Translations under genes and position numbers: made by a program
The notes under the pieces: generated by a model
The model's input: the letters and a program-made list of their open reading frames with translations, nothing else
What the model was told of the DNA's origin: nothing
Database searches by the model: none
In this document: one piece after another, positions 16,507-25,387 of the stretch
How positions within the stretch are numbered: position 1 is the stretch's first letter
How the letters are laid out: every line of letters begins with the position of its first letter
NCBI RefSeq assembly: GCF_000721105.1
Contig: NZ_JOEV01000004.1
Location: forward strand, 186,001 to 250,000
DNA: 64,000 nt
Direction of reading: 5' to 3'
Origin: Streptomyces cellulosae
GTDB lineage: Bacteria; Actinomycetota; Actinomycetes; Streptomycetales; Streptomycetaceae

Positions 16507-17229
16507 ATGCCGGTCCTGGTGATCACGGGTACGGGCACGGAGATCGGCAAGACGGTCACGACCGCCGCGGTCGCCGCGGCCGCCCTCGCGGCCGGCCGGA
16601 CGGTGGCCGTGCTGAAGGCCGCGCAGACGGGCGTACGACCGGACGAGCCCGGGGACGCCGAGGAGGTGGCGCGGCTCGCGGGCGCCGTCACGGCGACGGA
16701 ACTCGCCCGGTATCCCGACCCGTTGGCGCCGGCGACGGCGGCCCGGCGGGCCGGGCGGGCGCCGGTGCACCCGCGGGAGATCGCCGAGGCCGCCGCCAAA
16801 CTGGCCACCGACCACGATCTGGTGCTGGTCGAGGGGGCGGGCGGACTGCTCGTCCGGTTCGACGCGGCGGGCGGGACACTGGCCGACGCGGCGCAGTCGC
16901 TGGGCGCTCCGGTCCTGGTCGTGGCACCGGCGGGCCTCGGCACGTTGAACACGACGGAACTGACGGCCCGTGAACTGCGGTCACGTGGGCTCGACTTGGC
17001 CGGTGTGGTGATCGGGAGCTGGCCCGACGCCCCGGATCTGGCGTCGCGTTGCAATCTGGCCGACCTCCCGGACGTCTCCGGCGCCCCGCTGCTCGGCGCC
17101 CTGCCCGCCGGCGCCGGCGCGCTCGACCCCGCCCGCTTCCGCGCCGCGGCGTCCGGTTGGCTCGCGCCACGGCTGGGCGGCACGTGGGACGCGGAGGCGT
17201 TCCGCAGGCGCCAGACTCCCCCGGCCTGA
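16507..17229 (+). CDS. bioD: Dethiobiotin synthetase
   Basis: BioD closes the ureido ring of dethiobiotin using CO2 and ATP. The 240-residue protein has the P-loop GTGTEIGKT at residues 8-16, Lys33 and the TGV segment in [10 protein letters not shown], and [13 protein letters not shown] chose ATG 16507, which has GGGAG seven bases upstream; an in-frame GTG at 16489 would add six residues. The gene closes the bioB-A-D operon, 46 bases after bioA. Confidence 0.95.
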   Translation: MPVLVITGTGTEIGKTVTTAAVAAAALAAGRTVAVLKAAQTGVRPDEPGDAEEVARLAGAVTATELARYPDPLAPATAARRAGRAPVHPREIAEAAAKLATDHDLVLVEGAGGLLVRFDAAGGTLADAAQSLGAPVLVVAPAGLGTLNTTELTARELRSRGLDLAGVVIGSWPDAPDLASRCNLADLPDVSGAPLLGALPAGAGALDPARFRAAASGWLAPRLGGTWDAEAFRRRQTPPA

Positions 17230-17317
17230 AGTCTCATCGAGTGACGTGACGGCCGGGGATGCGACGGCCCCGTCCGGGGGAGAATCGAGGTGAGGCCCGC
17301 CTGCGAGGGAGGTTGCC

Positions 17318-18013
17318 ATGCCGCTGCCGCTGCGGTCCACCGGCTCCGGGAAGCCGGCCGGGGATCTGGTCCGCCACCCGCTGTTCGCCCGCTGCTACGC
17401 CCGGATCAGTGTCGGCGCCGAGACCAGGACGGGCATGGGCCGGGTGCGCGAGAGGCTGCTCGCCGGGCTGTCCGGGCGGGTGATCGAGGTCGGCGCGGGC
17501 AACGGTCTGAATTTCGCGCACTATCCGGGCACGGTCTCGGAGGTCGTGGCGATCGAACCGGAGCATGTGCTGAGGAAGTACGCGGTGGACGCTGCCATGC
17601 GGTGCGAGGTGCCCGTCGACGTCGTCCCGGGTGCGGCGGAGGCGCTGCCCGTCAAGAGCGAGGCCTTCGACGCGGCGGTGATCTCCCTGGTGCTGTGCAG
17701 TGTGCGGGATCTGCCGCGCGCCCTCGGGGAGATACGGCGGGTGCTGCGGCCGGGCGGTGAGGTGCGGTTCTTCGAGCACGGCCGGGGCGGCGGCCGGGCG
17801 ATGACCCTCACCCAGCGCGCGCTCGACCGCACGCTGTGGCCGCCGCTGAGCGGCGGGTGTCACCTGTCCCGCGACCCGGTCGCCGCACTGCGGGAGGCCG
17901 GCTTCGAACTCGGCCCCTACCGGCGGATGTCGATGCCGGAGAAGGGGCCGAAGCTGCCCACCTCGTACTGCGTGCTGGGCACCGCGTGGCGCCCGGCCCT
18001 CGGTGAGCGGTGA
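17318..18013 (+). CDS. Class I SAM-dependent methyltransferase
   Basis: The 231-residue product has the methyltransferase core: motif I VIEVGAGNGLNFAHYP (residues 55-70), an acidic residue ending strand 2 (VAIEPEHVL), and FDAAVISLVLCSVRDLPRALGEIRRVLRPGGEVRFFEHG around residues 117-153. This matches the type-11 family that includes human METTL7-like enzymes. The acceptor is unknown. It stands alone after the biotin operon, and its stop runs into a tandem repeat. Confidence 0.85.
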   Translation: MPLPLRSTGSGKPAGDLVRHPLFARCYARISVGAETRTGMGRVRERLLAGLSGRVIEVGAGNGLNFAHYPGTVSEVVAIEPEHVLRKYAVDAAMRCEVPVDVVPGAAEALPVKSEAFDAAVISLVLCSVRDLPRALGEIRRVLRPGGEVRFFEHGRGGGRAMTLTQRALDRTLWPPLSGGCHLSRDPVAALREAGFELGPYRRMSMPEKGPKLPTSYCVLGTAWRPALGER

Positions 18014-18020
18014 TCAGGGG

Positions 18021-18108
18021 TCGGTGATCGGTGGTCTGTGTCGGCGATCGGTGGTCTGTGTCGGTGATCGGTGGTCTGTGTCGGCGATCGGTGATCGGTG
18101 ATCGGTGA
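18021..18108. repeat. 20-bp tandem repeat between convergent genes
   Basis: Three full units of TCGGYGATCGGTGGTCTGTG lie at 18021, 18041 and 18061. The array then shrinks to 7-bp units (GTGATCG) up to the stop codon of the Fic-like gene. The unit resembles the end of the methyltransferase gene (TCGGTGAGCGGTGATCA), which may have seeded it. Confidence 0.85.
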
Positions 18109-18510
18109 TCACAGGCTCCACTGGCGCAGTTCCCGCGCGATGTCGTCCACGGACGCCTCACCGCTCTTGACCAGCCGGGCAAGGTCACGGACCTGCTCGG
18201 GCGAGGTGACGACCTTCAGGCCGCTGGCGACGAGGTACGCGTAGGCGACGGCGGAGGCGAACAGGGCGTTGGAGCGCTCCAGTGCGGGGACGTGGATGAG
18301 GAGTTGGAGCAGGGCGGCCGCGCGGGCGTGCGGACTGTCGTAGACGGGGACGTCGAGGATCGCGGCCTGGTGGCGTGCGACGGCCGCGACCAGGGCACCC
18401 CAGTCGGTGACCTGGGGGTCGCCGGGAGTCTGCTGTTCGGCGAGCAGGAGGAGCCAGGCGAGGTCGATTCTCAGAGGACTCAACGGATCAGCGGCGACCT
18501 TCGCGCGCAC
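18109..18510 (-). CDS. Fic/Doc-like toxin, degenerate active site
   Basis: The product has up to 133 residues. The pattern LAWLLLLAEQQ, then VYDSPHARAAALLQLLIHVPALERSNALFASAVAYAYLVASGLKV, matches the helical core of Streptomyces Fic/Doc toxin components. The region that should read HPFxxGN(K/G)R is HVPALERSN (residues 73-81), so the catalytic Gly, the Lys/Arg and the usual Phe are missing. Either it is an inactive relic or it uses another mechanism. The GTG at 18510 overlaps the upstream antitoxin gene by 23 bases; a TTG at 18483 is an alternative start. The toxin reading follows from pairing with the ribbon-helix-helix gene. Confidence 0.65.
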   Translation of the reverse strand: MRAKVAADPLSPLRIDLAWLLLLAEQQTPGDPQVTDWGALVAAVARHQAAILDVPVYDSPHARAAALLQLLIHVPALERSNALFASAVAYAYLVASGLKVVTSPEQVRDLARLVKSGEASVDDIARELRQWSL

Positions 18511-18727
18511 CCTCGCGCTCGGCGCCGAACTCCTCGACGAAGACGGTCTCGTAGCTCTTCATGAAGTCGGCGGCGGCCTCCACGAAGGTGTGCCCGACCT
18601 CGCCGGTGTCCTGCCGGACCAGCTCCTCGATGTAGCGGTTGACGCTCATCCCGCGGGCCAGGGCGCGTTCGCGCGCGGCGCGGGCCGTGCCCTCGTCCAC
18701 CCGTACGTTCAGCTGGGTCTTCGCCAT
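18488..18727 (-). CDS. Ribbon-helix-helix antitoxin-like protein
   Basis: The 79-residue product has an N-terminal ribbon-helix-helix DNA-binding unit (MAKTQLNVRVDEGTARAARERALARGMSVNRYIEELV, residues 1-37) and a C-terminal tail that would wrap the partner toxin (HTFVEAAADFMKSYETVFVEEFG). It overlaps the start of the Fic-like gene, the normal antitoxin-first order. Autoregulation at its own promoter is expected for this class. Confidence 0.75.
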   Translation of the reverse strand: MAKTQLNVRVDEGTARAARERALARGMSVNRYIEELVRQDTGEVGHTFVEAAADFMKSYETVFVEEFGAEREGAREGRR

Positions 18728-18951
18728 ACCTCGAAGCTAGCGCTCCCTTGCTAGCACCGGCAAGAGCTCATCCCACGGGTGGAAGGTGCCCCTTACACGG
18801 GCATCAGGGGCCCGACCTGGGGGTGGAGACCGCCCGGGACCCACGGGGGATACCGGATGTGGGACGGATCACACTAGGCTCTCCCGGACGGAAACGTCGT
18901 ACGTCCTGAAAGCGACAGAAAAGTCCTACGTCCAGGAGCGAGGAGGCAGCC

Positions 18952-19860
18952 TTGTCCACCCCTGCTGCTCAGTATGTGCCGGGTCAGGCGTCGGCCGACG
19001 GGATCGCCGCCCGCGCCCGCGGCCTGACCAAGGCGTACGGCTCGGGCGAGACGACCGTGCTGGCCCTGGACTCGGTGGACGTGGACATCGCGCGCGGCCG
19101 GTTCACCGCGGTCATGGGGCCGTCCGGCTCGGGAAAGTCCACGCTGATGCACTGCCTCGCCGGGCTCGACACGGTCTCGGCCGGGCAGGTGTGGCTCGGC
19201 GACACCGAGATCACGGGGCTGAAGGAGCGTGAGCTGACCCGGCTGCGGCGGGACCGGATCGGGTTCATGTTCCAGTCGTTCAACCTGATCCCGACGCTCA
19301 ACGCGGCCGAGAACATCACCCTGCCGATGGACATCGCCGGCAAGAAGGCCGACGAGAAGTGGCTGGACCAGGTCATCGACACGCTGGGACTGCGAGACCG
19401 GCTGGGGCACCGGCCGTCCCAGCTCTCCGGCGGCCAGCAGCAACGGGTGGCGTGCGCGCGGGCGCTGGCCTCCCGGCCCGAGCTGATCTTCGCGGACGAG
19501 CCGACCGGCAACCTGGACTCACGGGCGGGCCTGGAGGTCCTCGGATTCCTGCGTGAGGCCGTCGACCAGCTCGGGCAGACCGTCGTCATGGTCACCCACG
19601 ACCCGGGCGCCGCCGCCCACTCCGACCTGGTGCTCTTCCTCGCGGACGGACGGATCGTCGACGAGATGGAGCGGCCGACGGCGGAGGCGGTGCTCGAACG
19701 GATGAAGCGGTTCGACGTGAGCCGGGCCCCGTTCGACGGGGCACCCGGAGAAGAGGCGGCACCGGGAGGACAGGCAGTACCCGGAGAAGAGGCGGCGCCC
19801 GCAGAAGGAACGCCCCGAGACGGAGGCATCGCGTCCGACGGCACTCCCGGCAAGGACTGA
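18952..19860 (+). CDS. MacB/LolD-type ABC transporter ATPase
   Basis: The 302-residue ATPase has Walker A GPSGSGKST (residues 56-64), signature LSGGQQQRV, Walker B LIFADEPTGNLDS and the H-loop VTHD. It belongs to the MacB/FtsE type that powers FtsX-like permeases without driving substrate through the membrane channel. The start is TTG at 18952, supported by GGAGCGAGGAGG. The C-terminal 60 residues are a low-complexity Gly/Glu/Pro/Ala extension with PGEEAAP repeats, absent from typical members. The permease starts 3 bases downstream. Confidence 0.93.
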   Translation: MSTPAAQYVPGQASADGIAARARGLTKAYGSGETTVLALDSVDVDIARGRFTAVMGPSGSGKSTLMHCLAGLDTVSAGQVWLGDTEITGLKERELTRLRRDRIGFMFQSFNLIPTLNAAENITLPMDIAGKKADEKWLDQVIDTLGLRDRLGHRPSQLSGGQQQRVACARALASRPELIFADEPTGNLDSRAGLEVLGFLREAVDQLGQTVVMVTHDPGAAAHSDLVLFLADGRIVDEMERPTAEAVLERMKRFDVSRAPFDGAPGEEAAPGGQAVPGEEAAPAEGTPRDGGIASDGTPGKD

Positions 19861-19863
19861 CCC

Positions 19864-22431
19864 GTGCTGAAGGCGACGCTCCGCAGCTTCCTCGCGCACA
19901 AGGGACGCCTGCTGCTCTCCGCGCTGGCCGTCGTACTGTCCGTGGCGTTCGTCGCGGGCAGCCTGATCTTCTCCGACACGCTCAGCCGGACCTTCGACCG
20001 GCTCTTCGCCTCGACCGCGCCCGATGTCACGGTCAGCCCGAAGGAGACCCTCAAGGAGGGGGTGCCCTCGGGCATGACGGCCACCCTGCCGGCCGCGCTC
20101 GCCGAGCGGGTGGCCCGGGTCGACGGGGTCGCCGACGCCCGCGCGGACGCCGAGGTCCAGAACATCACCGTCGTCGACAGCGACAACGAGTCCGTCGGTC
20201 CGACCACCGGCGCCCCCACCATCGGCACCGACTGGAGCCCCGACCAGCGCAGCCCCGTCGAGCTCACCTCCGGCCATGCCCCGCGCGGACCGGCCGAGGC
20301 GCTGCTGGACTCGGAGTCCGCCGACCGCAAGCACGTGCGGATCGGGGACACGCTCACGGTGATCGCGGGACCGGGCTCGTTCAAGGTACGGGTCGTCGGC
20401 ATCGCCACGTTCACCACCACGAACCCCGGTGCCGCGCTGCTCTTCCTGGACACCCCGACCGCGCAGCAGAAGCTGCTGGGGAATCCGCGGGCCGCCACCA
20501 GCATCTCGGTCGACGCCGCCGAAGGCGTCAGCGACGCCCAGCTGAAACAGCGGGTGGCCGCCGCGGTCGGCGCGAACCGCTACGAGTTCCGGACCGCCGA
20601 CGAGCAGGCCAAGTCGGACGTCGACCAGCTGGGCGGATTCCTCGACGTCATCAAGTACGTGATGCTCGGCTTCGCCGGAATCGCCGTGCTGGTCGGGGTC
20701 TTCCTCATCGTCAACACCTTCTCGATGCTGATCGCCCAGCGCACCCGGGAACTGGGCCTGCTGCGCGCGCTCGGCGCCGACCGGCGCCAGGTCCGCCGCT
20801 CGGTCCTCACCGAGGCGCTGCTGCTCGGCCTGGTCGGCTCCACGCTGGGCCTGGCCACCGGCATCGGGCTCGCGGCCGGGCTGATCACGCTGATGAACAC
20901 GTTCGGCATGAACATCAAGTCGAGCGAGATGGTCATCGGCTGGGGCACGCCCGTGGCGGCGTACGTCGTCGGCGTGGGTGTCACCTTCGTCGCCGCGTAC
21001 CTGCCGGCCCGGCGGGCGGCGGGCGTCTCGCCGATGGCGGCCCTCGCGGATGCCGAGATCGCCGGGATCGGCAGGCCGCTGCGGACACGTGCGATCGTCG
21101 GTGCCGTGGTCGGGGCACTAGGTGCGGCCGCGCTCGTGGGCTGTGTCACCGCGTCCAGAACCGCTTCGGCGGCCTCGCTGCTGGGCCTCGGTGTCGTCCT
21201 GACCCTGCTGGCCACGGTGATCGCGGGCCCGCTGCTGGTGCGTCCGGTGATCCGGGTCCTCGGCGGGGCCTTCCCGGCGCTGTTCGGGTCCGTCGGCCGG
21301 ATGAGCCAGCGCAACGCTCTGCGCAACCCCCGCCGCACCGGCGCCACCGCGGCCGCGCTGATGGTGGGCCTGGCGCTGGTCGGCGGGATGTCGGTGGCGA
21401 GCGCGTCGATGACCAAGTCCTTCGACCAGCAGATCGACAGGACGCTGGGCGCCGACTACGTGATCCAGAACAGCAACTTCCTGCCCTTCCCCGAGGAGCT
21501 CACCGACGCGGTGCGCGACACCCCGGGCGCCGGGCTCGTCGTACGGTCGCGTTTCACTCCGGTCGCGGTACGGCTGCCGGACGGCGACCGGGTCGAGACG
21601 ACCGCCGCGGCCTACGACCCGCGGCTCGACGAGGTCGCGCACATCACGTACGCCCAGGGCGACACCCCCGCGGCGCTCGCGGCCGGCCGCATCGCCATGG
21701 ACCGGGACTTCGCGCGCGACCACGGCGCACGCGTCGGCAGCACCGTCCCCGTCGAGTTCCAGGGCGGACGCACCACCCGACTGACGGTGGGCGCCCTCAC
21801 CGACCAGGACTCCGCCGAGGGGTTCGGCACCGAGGGGGGCCTGTACTTCGGCCTGGCCACGCTGGAGAAGTCCGCGCCGGCCGGCCAGGACTCCGCGCTG
21901 TACGTGAACGCCGCCTCCGGGACGAGCGACGACGAGCTGCGCACCGCCCTGGAGCGGACGCTCGACCCTTATCCGCAGGTGCAGGTGCGCGACCTGGCCG
22001 ACTACAAGAAACTGGTCCACGACCAGATCGCGGTCCTGCTCTACCTGGTGTACGCGCTGCTCGGGCTGGCGATCGTCATCGCGGTGCTCGGCGTGGTCAA
22101 CACCCTTGCCCTGTCGGTCGTCGAGCGCACCCGGGAGATCGGGCTGCTGCGCGCCATCGGCCTCGCCAGGCGTCAGCTGCGCCGCATGATCCGGCTGGAG
22201 TCGGTGGTGATCGCGGTGTTCGGCGCGGTGCTGGGACTCGCGCTGGGACTGGTGTGGGGCGTGTGCATCCAGCAGGTGCTGGCTCTGCAGGGCCTGACCG
22301 CGTTCGCGGTTCCCTGGACCACGATCGTCGCGGTGGTGGTCGGCTCGGCGGTGGTGGGGGTGGTGGCGGCGCTGCTGCCCGCGTTGCGTGCGTCCCGCAT
22401 GAACGTGCTGGCGGCCATCGCGCACGAGTGA
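19864..22431 (+). CDS. FtsX/MacB-like ABC transporter permease
   Basis: This 855-residue permease has a first membrane segment (about residues 15-37), an extracytoplasmic MacB-type periplasmic core domain, and FtsX transmembrane domains. One lies near residues 265-400 (FLIVNTFSMLIAQRTRELGLLRALGA) and a second at the C-terminus (VVNTLALSVVERTREIGLLRAIGLARRQLRRMI). Duplication of the FtsX domain is normal for this actinobacterial class. It starts at GTG 19864 and forms a pair with the upstream ATPase. Likely roles are export or envelope mechanotransmission; the substrate is unknown. Confidence 0.92.
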   Translation: MLKATLRSFLAHKGRLLLSALAVVLSVAFVAGSLIFSDTLSRTFDRLFASTAPDVTVSPKETLKEGVPSGMTATLPAALAERVARVDGVADARADAEVQNITVVDSDNESVGPTTGAPTIGTDWSPDQRSPVELTSGHAPRGPAEALLDSESADRKHVRIGDTLTVIAGPGSFKVRVVGIATFTTTNPGAALLFLDTPTAQQKLLGNPRAATSISVDAAEGVSDAQLKQRVAAAVGANRYEFRTADEQAKSDVDQLGGFLDVIKYVMLGFAGIAVLVGVFLIVNTFSMLIAQRTRELGLLRALGADRRQVRRSVLTEALLLGLVGSTLGLATGIGLAAGLITLMNTFGMNIKSSEMVIGWGTPVAAYVVGVGVTFVAAYLPARRAAGVSPMAALADAEIAGIGRPLRTRAIVGAVVGALGAAALVGCVTASRTASAASLLGLGVVLTLLATVIAGPLLVRPVIRVLGGAFPALFGSVGRMSQRNALRNPRRTGATAAALMVGLALVGGMSVASASMTKSFDQQIDRTLGADYVIQNSNFLPFPEELTDAVRDTPGAGLVVRSRFTPVAVRLPDGDRVETTAAAYDPRLDEVAHITYAQGDTPAALAAGRIAMDRDFARDHGARVGSTVPVEFQGGRTTRLTVGALTDQDSAEGFGTEGGLYFGLATLEKSAPAGQDSALYVNAASGTSDDELRTALERTLDPYPQVQVRDLADYKKLVHDQIAVLLYLVYALLGLAIVIAVLGVVNTLALSVVERTREIGLLRAIGLARRQLRRMIRLESVVIAVFGAVLGLALGLVWGVCIQQVLALQGLTAFAVPWTTIVAVVVGSAVVGVVAALLPALRASRMNVLAAIAHE

Positions 22432-22477
22432 TGGAATCGACCGGGACACTCAAGTCGCCTTCCACAGAGGAGAGTGC

Positions 22478-23368
22478 ATGTCCCGTCCGTTCCGCTTCGG
22501 CGTCAGCATGATCGTTCCCGCCCCGGCCGGGGAGTGGCGCGCCAAGTGCCGGCGGGCGGAGGAACTCGGCTACGACGTGATCCTGGTCCCCGACCATCTC
22601 GGCATGGTCGCGCCGTTCCCGGCGCTGATCGCGGCGGCGGAGGCGACGGAACGGCCACGGCTGGGCACGTTCGTGCTCAACGCCGGTTTCTGGAACCCGT
22701 CTCTGCTGGCCCGCGAGGTCGCCACCACGGACGCGCTGACCGGCGGGCGGCTGGAGCTGGGGCTGGGCACGGGCTACGTCCAGGCGGAGCACGACACAGC
22801 CGGGCTGCCCTACGGCTCACCGGGCGAGCGCGTGGACCATCTGCGGCGCACCGTCGACGAGTTGGAGCGGCTGCTCGGTTCCCCCGACCATCAGCCGCAG
22901 CCGGTGCAGCAGCCGCGTGTCCCGTTGATGATCGGCGGCAACGGCGACCGCGTGCTGCGGCTGACCGCCGAGCGGGCGGACATCGCGGCCTTCACCGGCG
23001 CGCGCCCGGTGCCGGGGAACACGGCGGGAAAGCTGCTGCCGATCACGCCCGAGGAGCTCGACGAACGGCTGGCCAGGTACCGGGAGTTGGCTCAGGGGCG
23101 CACGGAACCGGCGGAACTGAACCTGCTCCTGCAGATGGTGGCCGTCACCGAGGACCGCGAGACGGTGGTGCGGCCCCTCGTGGAGCGGGTACCGGACCTG
23201 ACCGTGGCGGAGGCCCTGGAGCTGCCGCTCCTTCTTGTCGGCGCCCTGGAGCAGATCGTCCGCAAGGTACTGGCTCAGCGGGAGCGGTACGGCTTCACGT
23301 ATCTGACGGTGCTGGAGCCGTACATGGAGGCGTTCGCTCCGGTGATGGCGGAGTTGCGGGGGCGGTGA
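22478..23368 (+). CDS. F420-dependent LLM-class oxidoreductase
   Basis: The 296-residue TIM-barrel protein of the luciferase-like monooxygenase superfamily begins RPFRFGVSMIVPAPAGEWRAKCRRAEELGYDVILVPDHLG. It contains the cofactor-binding-like segment RLELGLGTGYVQAEHD and PLMIGGNGDRVLRL. In mycolic and Streptomyces actinobacteria this subgroup is mostly coenzyme F420-dependent. AGAGGAG precedes the ATG. The substrate is unknown, and its neighbours do not suggest one. Confidence 0.88.
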   Translation: MSRPFRFGVSMIVPAPAGEWRAKCRRAEELGYDVILVPDHLGMVAPFPALIAAAEATERPRLGTFVLNAGFWNPSLLAREVATTDALTGGRLELGLGTGYVQAEHDTAGLPYGSPGERVDHLRRTVDELERLLGSPDHQPQPVQQPRVPLMIGGNGDRVLRLTAERADIAAFTGARPVPGNTAGKLLPITPEELDERLARYRELAQGRTEPAELNLLLQMVAVTEDRETVVRPLVERVPDLTVAEALELPLLLVGALEQIVRKVLAQRERYGFTYLTVLEPYMEAFAPVMAELRGR

Positions 23369-23459
23369 GGGTCGCGTGGCGGGCGCGTGGGTGGCGTCGG
23401 CGACTGTCCGAATGACGGAATTCCGCATCCCCGTCCGGGCCGTGTGATGGGATCGCGAT

Positions 23460-23885
23460 ATGACTGAGCTGCGGATACGGGCCGCGACGCCCGACGACCT
23501 CGACACCGTACTGGCCTTCTGGAAGGTGGCCGCCGAGGGCACGAGCATCTCCGACGACCGGAGCGGCGTGGAGCGGCTGGTCGCCCGGGACCCCGAGGCG
23601 CTGATCCTTGCGGAGCTGGACGGGGAACTGGTCGGCACGGTGATCGCGGGTTTCGACGGCTGGCGCTGCCATCTGTACCGGCTCGCGGTGCACCCGGACC
23701 GGCGCCGCCGGGGCATCGGGGGCGCCCTGCTGACGGCCGCCGAGGAGCGCTTCGTACGACTGGGAGGGCGCCGCGGGGACGCGATGGTGCTCACCCGCAA
23801 CGAGACGGCCCACCATGTCTGGCGGGCCGCCGGATACTCGCCCGAGGAGCAGTGGCGGCGGTGGGTGAAGCCGCTCGCCGAGTAG
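23460..23885 (+). CDS. GNAT-family N-acetyltransferase
   Basis: The 141-residue single-domain GNAT has the acetyl-CoA motif A segment YRLAVHPDRRRRGIGGALLTAAEERF (residues 78-103), with the RRGIGG pyrophosphate loop. N-terminal IRAATPDDLDTVLAFWK matches strand 1/helix 1. The acceptor is unknown. It stands alone. Confidence 0.88.
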   Translation: MTELRIRAATPDDLDTVLAFWKVAAEGTSISDDRSGVERLVARDPEALILAELDGELVGTVIAGFDGWRCHLYRLAVHPDRRRRGIGGALLTAAEERFVRLGGRRGDAMVLTRNETAHHVWRAAGYSPEEQWRRWVKPLAE

Positions 23886-23909
23886 CGCGGGGTCCGCCGC
23901 TCGTACTCT

Positions 23910-24052
23910 TTTGCCCATCCTTTACCCTTGGAGGGCCACTCGGTCCTCCATGAAAGGTGTGAGCGTCCGCCCATGGGCGAGCCTCCCAGTACCAGTACGC
24001 GACATCGCGCGATCCTTTCCGCCCTGTCCGATCATGGGACGGAGGTGAACCG
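23910..24052 (+). promoter_or_regulatory. Structured 5' leader of the CNNM/CorC operon
   Basis: The 160 bases upstream of the first CNNM gene contain ordered inverted repeats. These are GGAGGGCC-ACTC-GGTCCTCC (23930-23949), the 12-base palindrome CGCCCATGGGCG (23968-23979), and GTCC/GGAC arms (about 24028-24044) next to the ACGGAGGTGA ribosome site. TACTCTTTTGCCC and TTTACCCT upstream could be promoter elements. It does not match the M-box consensus that I know. It is a candidate cis-regulatory RNA, unproven. Confidence 0.4.
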
Positions 24053-25387
24053 ATGACCGAAGTGCTCCTCCTCCTGGTGGCGATCCTGCTCTCGCTCGCC
24101 TGTGGTGCCTTCGTCGCCGCGGAGTTCTCGCTGACCACCGTCGACCGCGGCCAGCTGGAAGGCGCCGCCGAGCGCGGCGAGCGGGGGGCGGCCGGGGCCC
24201 TGAAGGCCGTACGGAACCTGACCTTCCAGCTCTCCGGCGCGCAGCTCGGCATCACGGTCACCAACCTGGTGGTCGGCATGCTCGCCGAGCCGTCGATCGC
24301 CGTGCTGATCGCGGGCCCGCTGGAAGCCGTCGGCCTCTCGCGCTCCACCGCGAGCTCACTGGCGCTGGTGCTGGGTACGGCCCTGTCGACCGTGTTCCTG
24401 ATGGTCGTCGGCGAGCTGGTGCCCAAGAACTGGGCGATCTCCTCGCCGCTGGGCGTGGCCAAGCGGGTCGGCAACGCCCAGCGCTGGTTCAGCGCCGCCT
24501 TCCGTCCCTTCATCACCCACCTCAACAACACCGCCAACCGTGCCGTACGGCTGTTCGGGCTGGAGCCCGCCGAGGAGCTGGCCTCCGCACGCGGACCCCA
24601 GGAGCTGGCCGCGCTGGCCCGGCACTCCGCCCGGGAGGGCGCCCTGGAGCCGGACACCGCCGAGCTGTTCGTGCGGACGCTGAACCTCGCCGACCTGACC
24701 GCCGAGAACGTGATGACCCCGCGCGTGCAGGTCATCGCCCTCGACGTCCAGGCGACCTGCGAGGACGTGGCGAACGCGACCCGGGCCACGGGCCTGTCCC
24801 GGTTCCCGGTCTACCGCGGCAACCTCGACTCGGTCGTGGGCACCGCTCACGTCAAGGACGTCCTGGCGGTACCCGCCGAGCGCCGGCCCCGGGTCCCGGT
24901 CGCGGAGCTGATGCGCGAGCCGCTCCTGGTCCCGGAGTCGCTCACCGTCGACCGGCTGCTGGACCGGCTGTCCGGCAAGCGGACGATGGCCGTCGTCATC
25001 GACGAGTACGGCGGCACGGCGGGCGTGGCCACGCTGGAGGACATCGTCGAGGAGGTCGTCGGCGAGGTGCGCGACGAGCACGACCCGCACGAGACGCCCG
25101 ACCTGGCCCCCTCCGGCAGCGACGACGAGGGCCGCACCCTCTACTCCGCCGACGGCTCCGCCCGCACCGACCAGCTCGTCCGCGTCGGCCTGAGAACGCC
25201 CGAGGGGCCGTACGAGACACTGGCCGGTCTCGTCGCCACCGAGCTCGGCCGGATCCCCGCCGTCGGTGACCGGATCGAGGTCGCGGGCTGGCGGCTGGAC
25301 GTCGTCGACGCGTCGGGCCGCCGGGCCGCGCGAGTGCTGTTGCACGCACCGCTGCACGAGGACGGGACGGAGGTGGAGGGCACGTGA
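24053..25387 (+). CDS. CNNM/CorC (hemolysin C) family transporter-like protein 1
   Basis: The 444-residue protein has the CNNM layout. A DUF21 transmembrane domain (about residues 1-180, with LACGAFVAAEFSLTTVDRGQLE and VGELVPKNWAISSP) is followed by a CBS pair (VMTPRVQVIALDVQ, FPVYRGNLDSVVGTAHVKDVL, VVIDEYGGTAGVATLEDIVEEVVGEVRDEHD) and a C-terminal CorC_HlyC domain. CNNM proteins take part in Mg2+ efflux, and the CBS pair binds Mg-ATP. The stop overlaps the GTG of a paralogue, so two unequal CNNM subunits are made from one message, perhaps a heterodimer. Confidence 0.93.
   Translation: MTEVLLLLVAILLSLACGAFVAAEFSLTTVDRGQLEGAAERGERGAAGALKAVRNLTFQLSGAQLGITVTNLVVGMLAEPSIAVLIAGPLEAVGLSRSTASSLALVLGTALSTVFLMVVGELVPKNWAISSPLGVAKRVGNAQRWFSAAFRPFITHLNNTANRAVRLFGLEPAEELASARGPQELAALARHSAREGALEPDTAELFVRTLNLADLTAENVMTPRVQVIALDVQATCEDVANATRATGLSRFPVYRGNLDSVVGTAHVKDVLAVPAERRPRVPVAELMREPLLVPESLTVDRLLDRLSGKRTMAVVIDEYGGTAGVATLEDIVEEVVGEVRDEHDPHETPDLAPSGSDDEGRTLYSADGSARTDQLVRVGLRTPEGPYETLAGLVATELGRIPAVGDRIEVAGWRLDVVDASGRRAARVLLHAPLHEDGTEVEGT

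Noticed and set aside
23910..24052. M-box Mg2+ riboswitch
   Set aside because: The conserved M-box core segments are not present in order. I kept it only as an unclassified structured leader.
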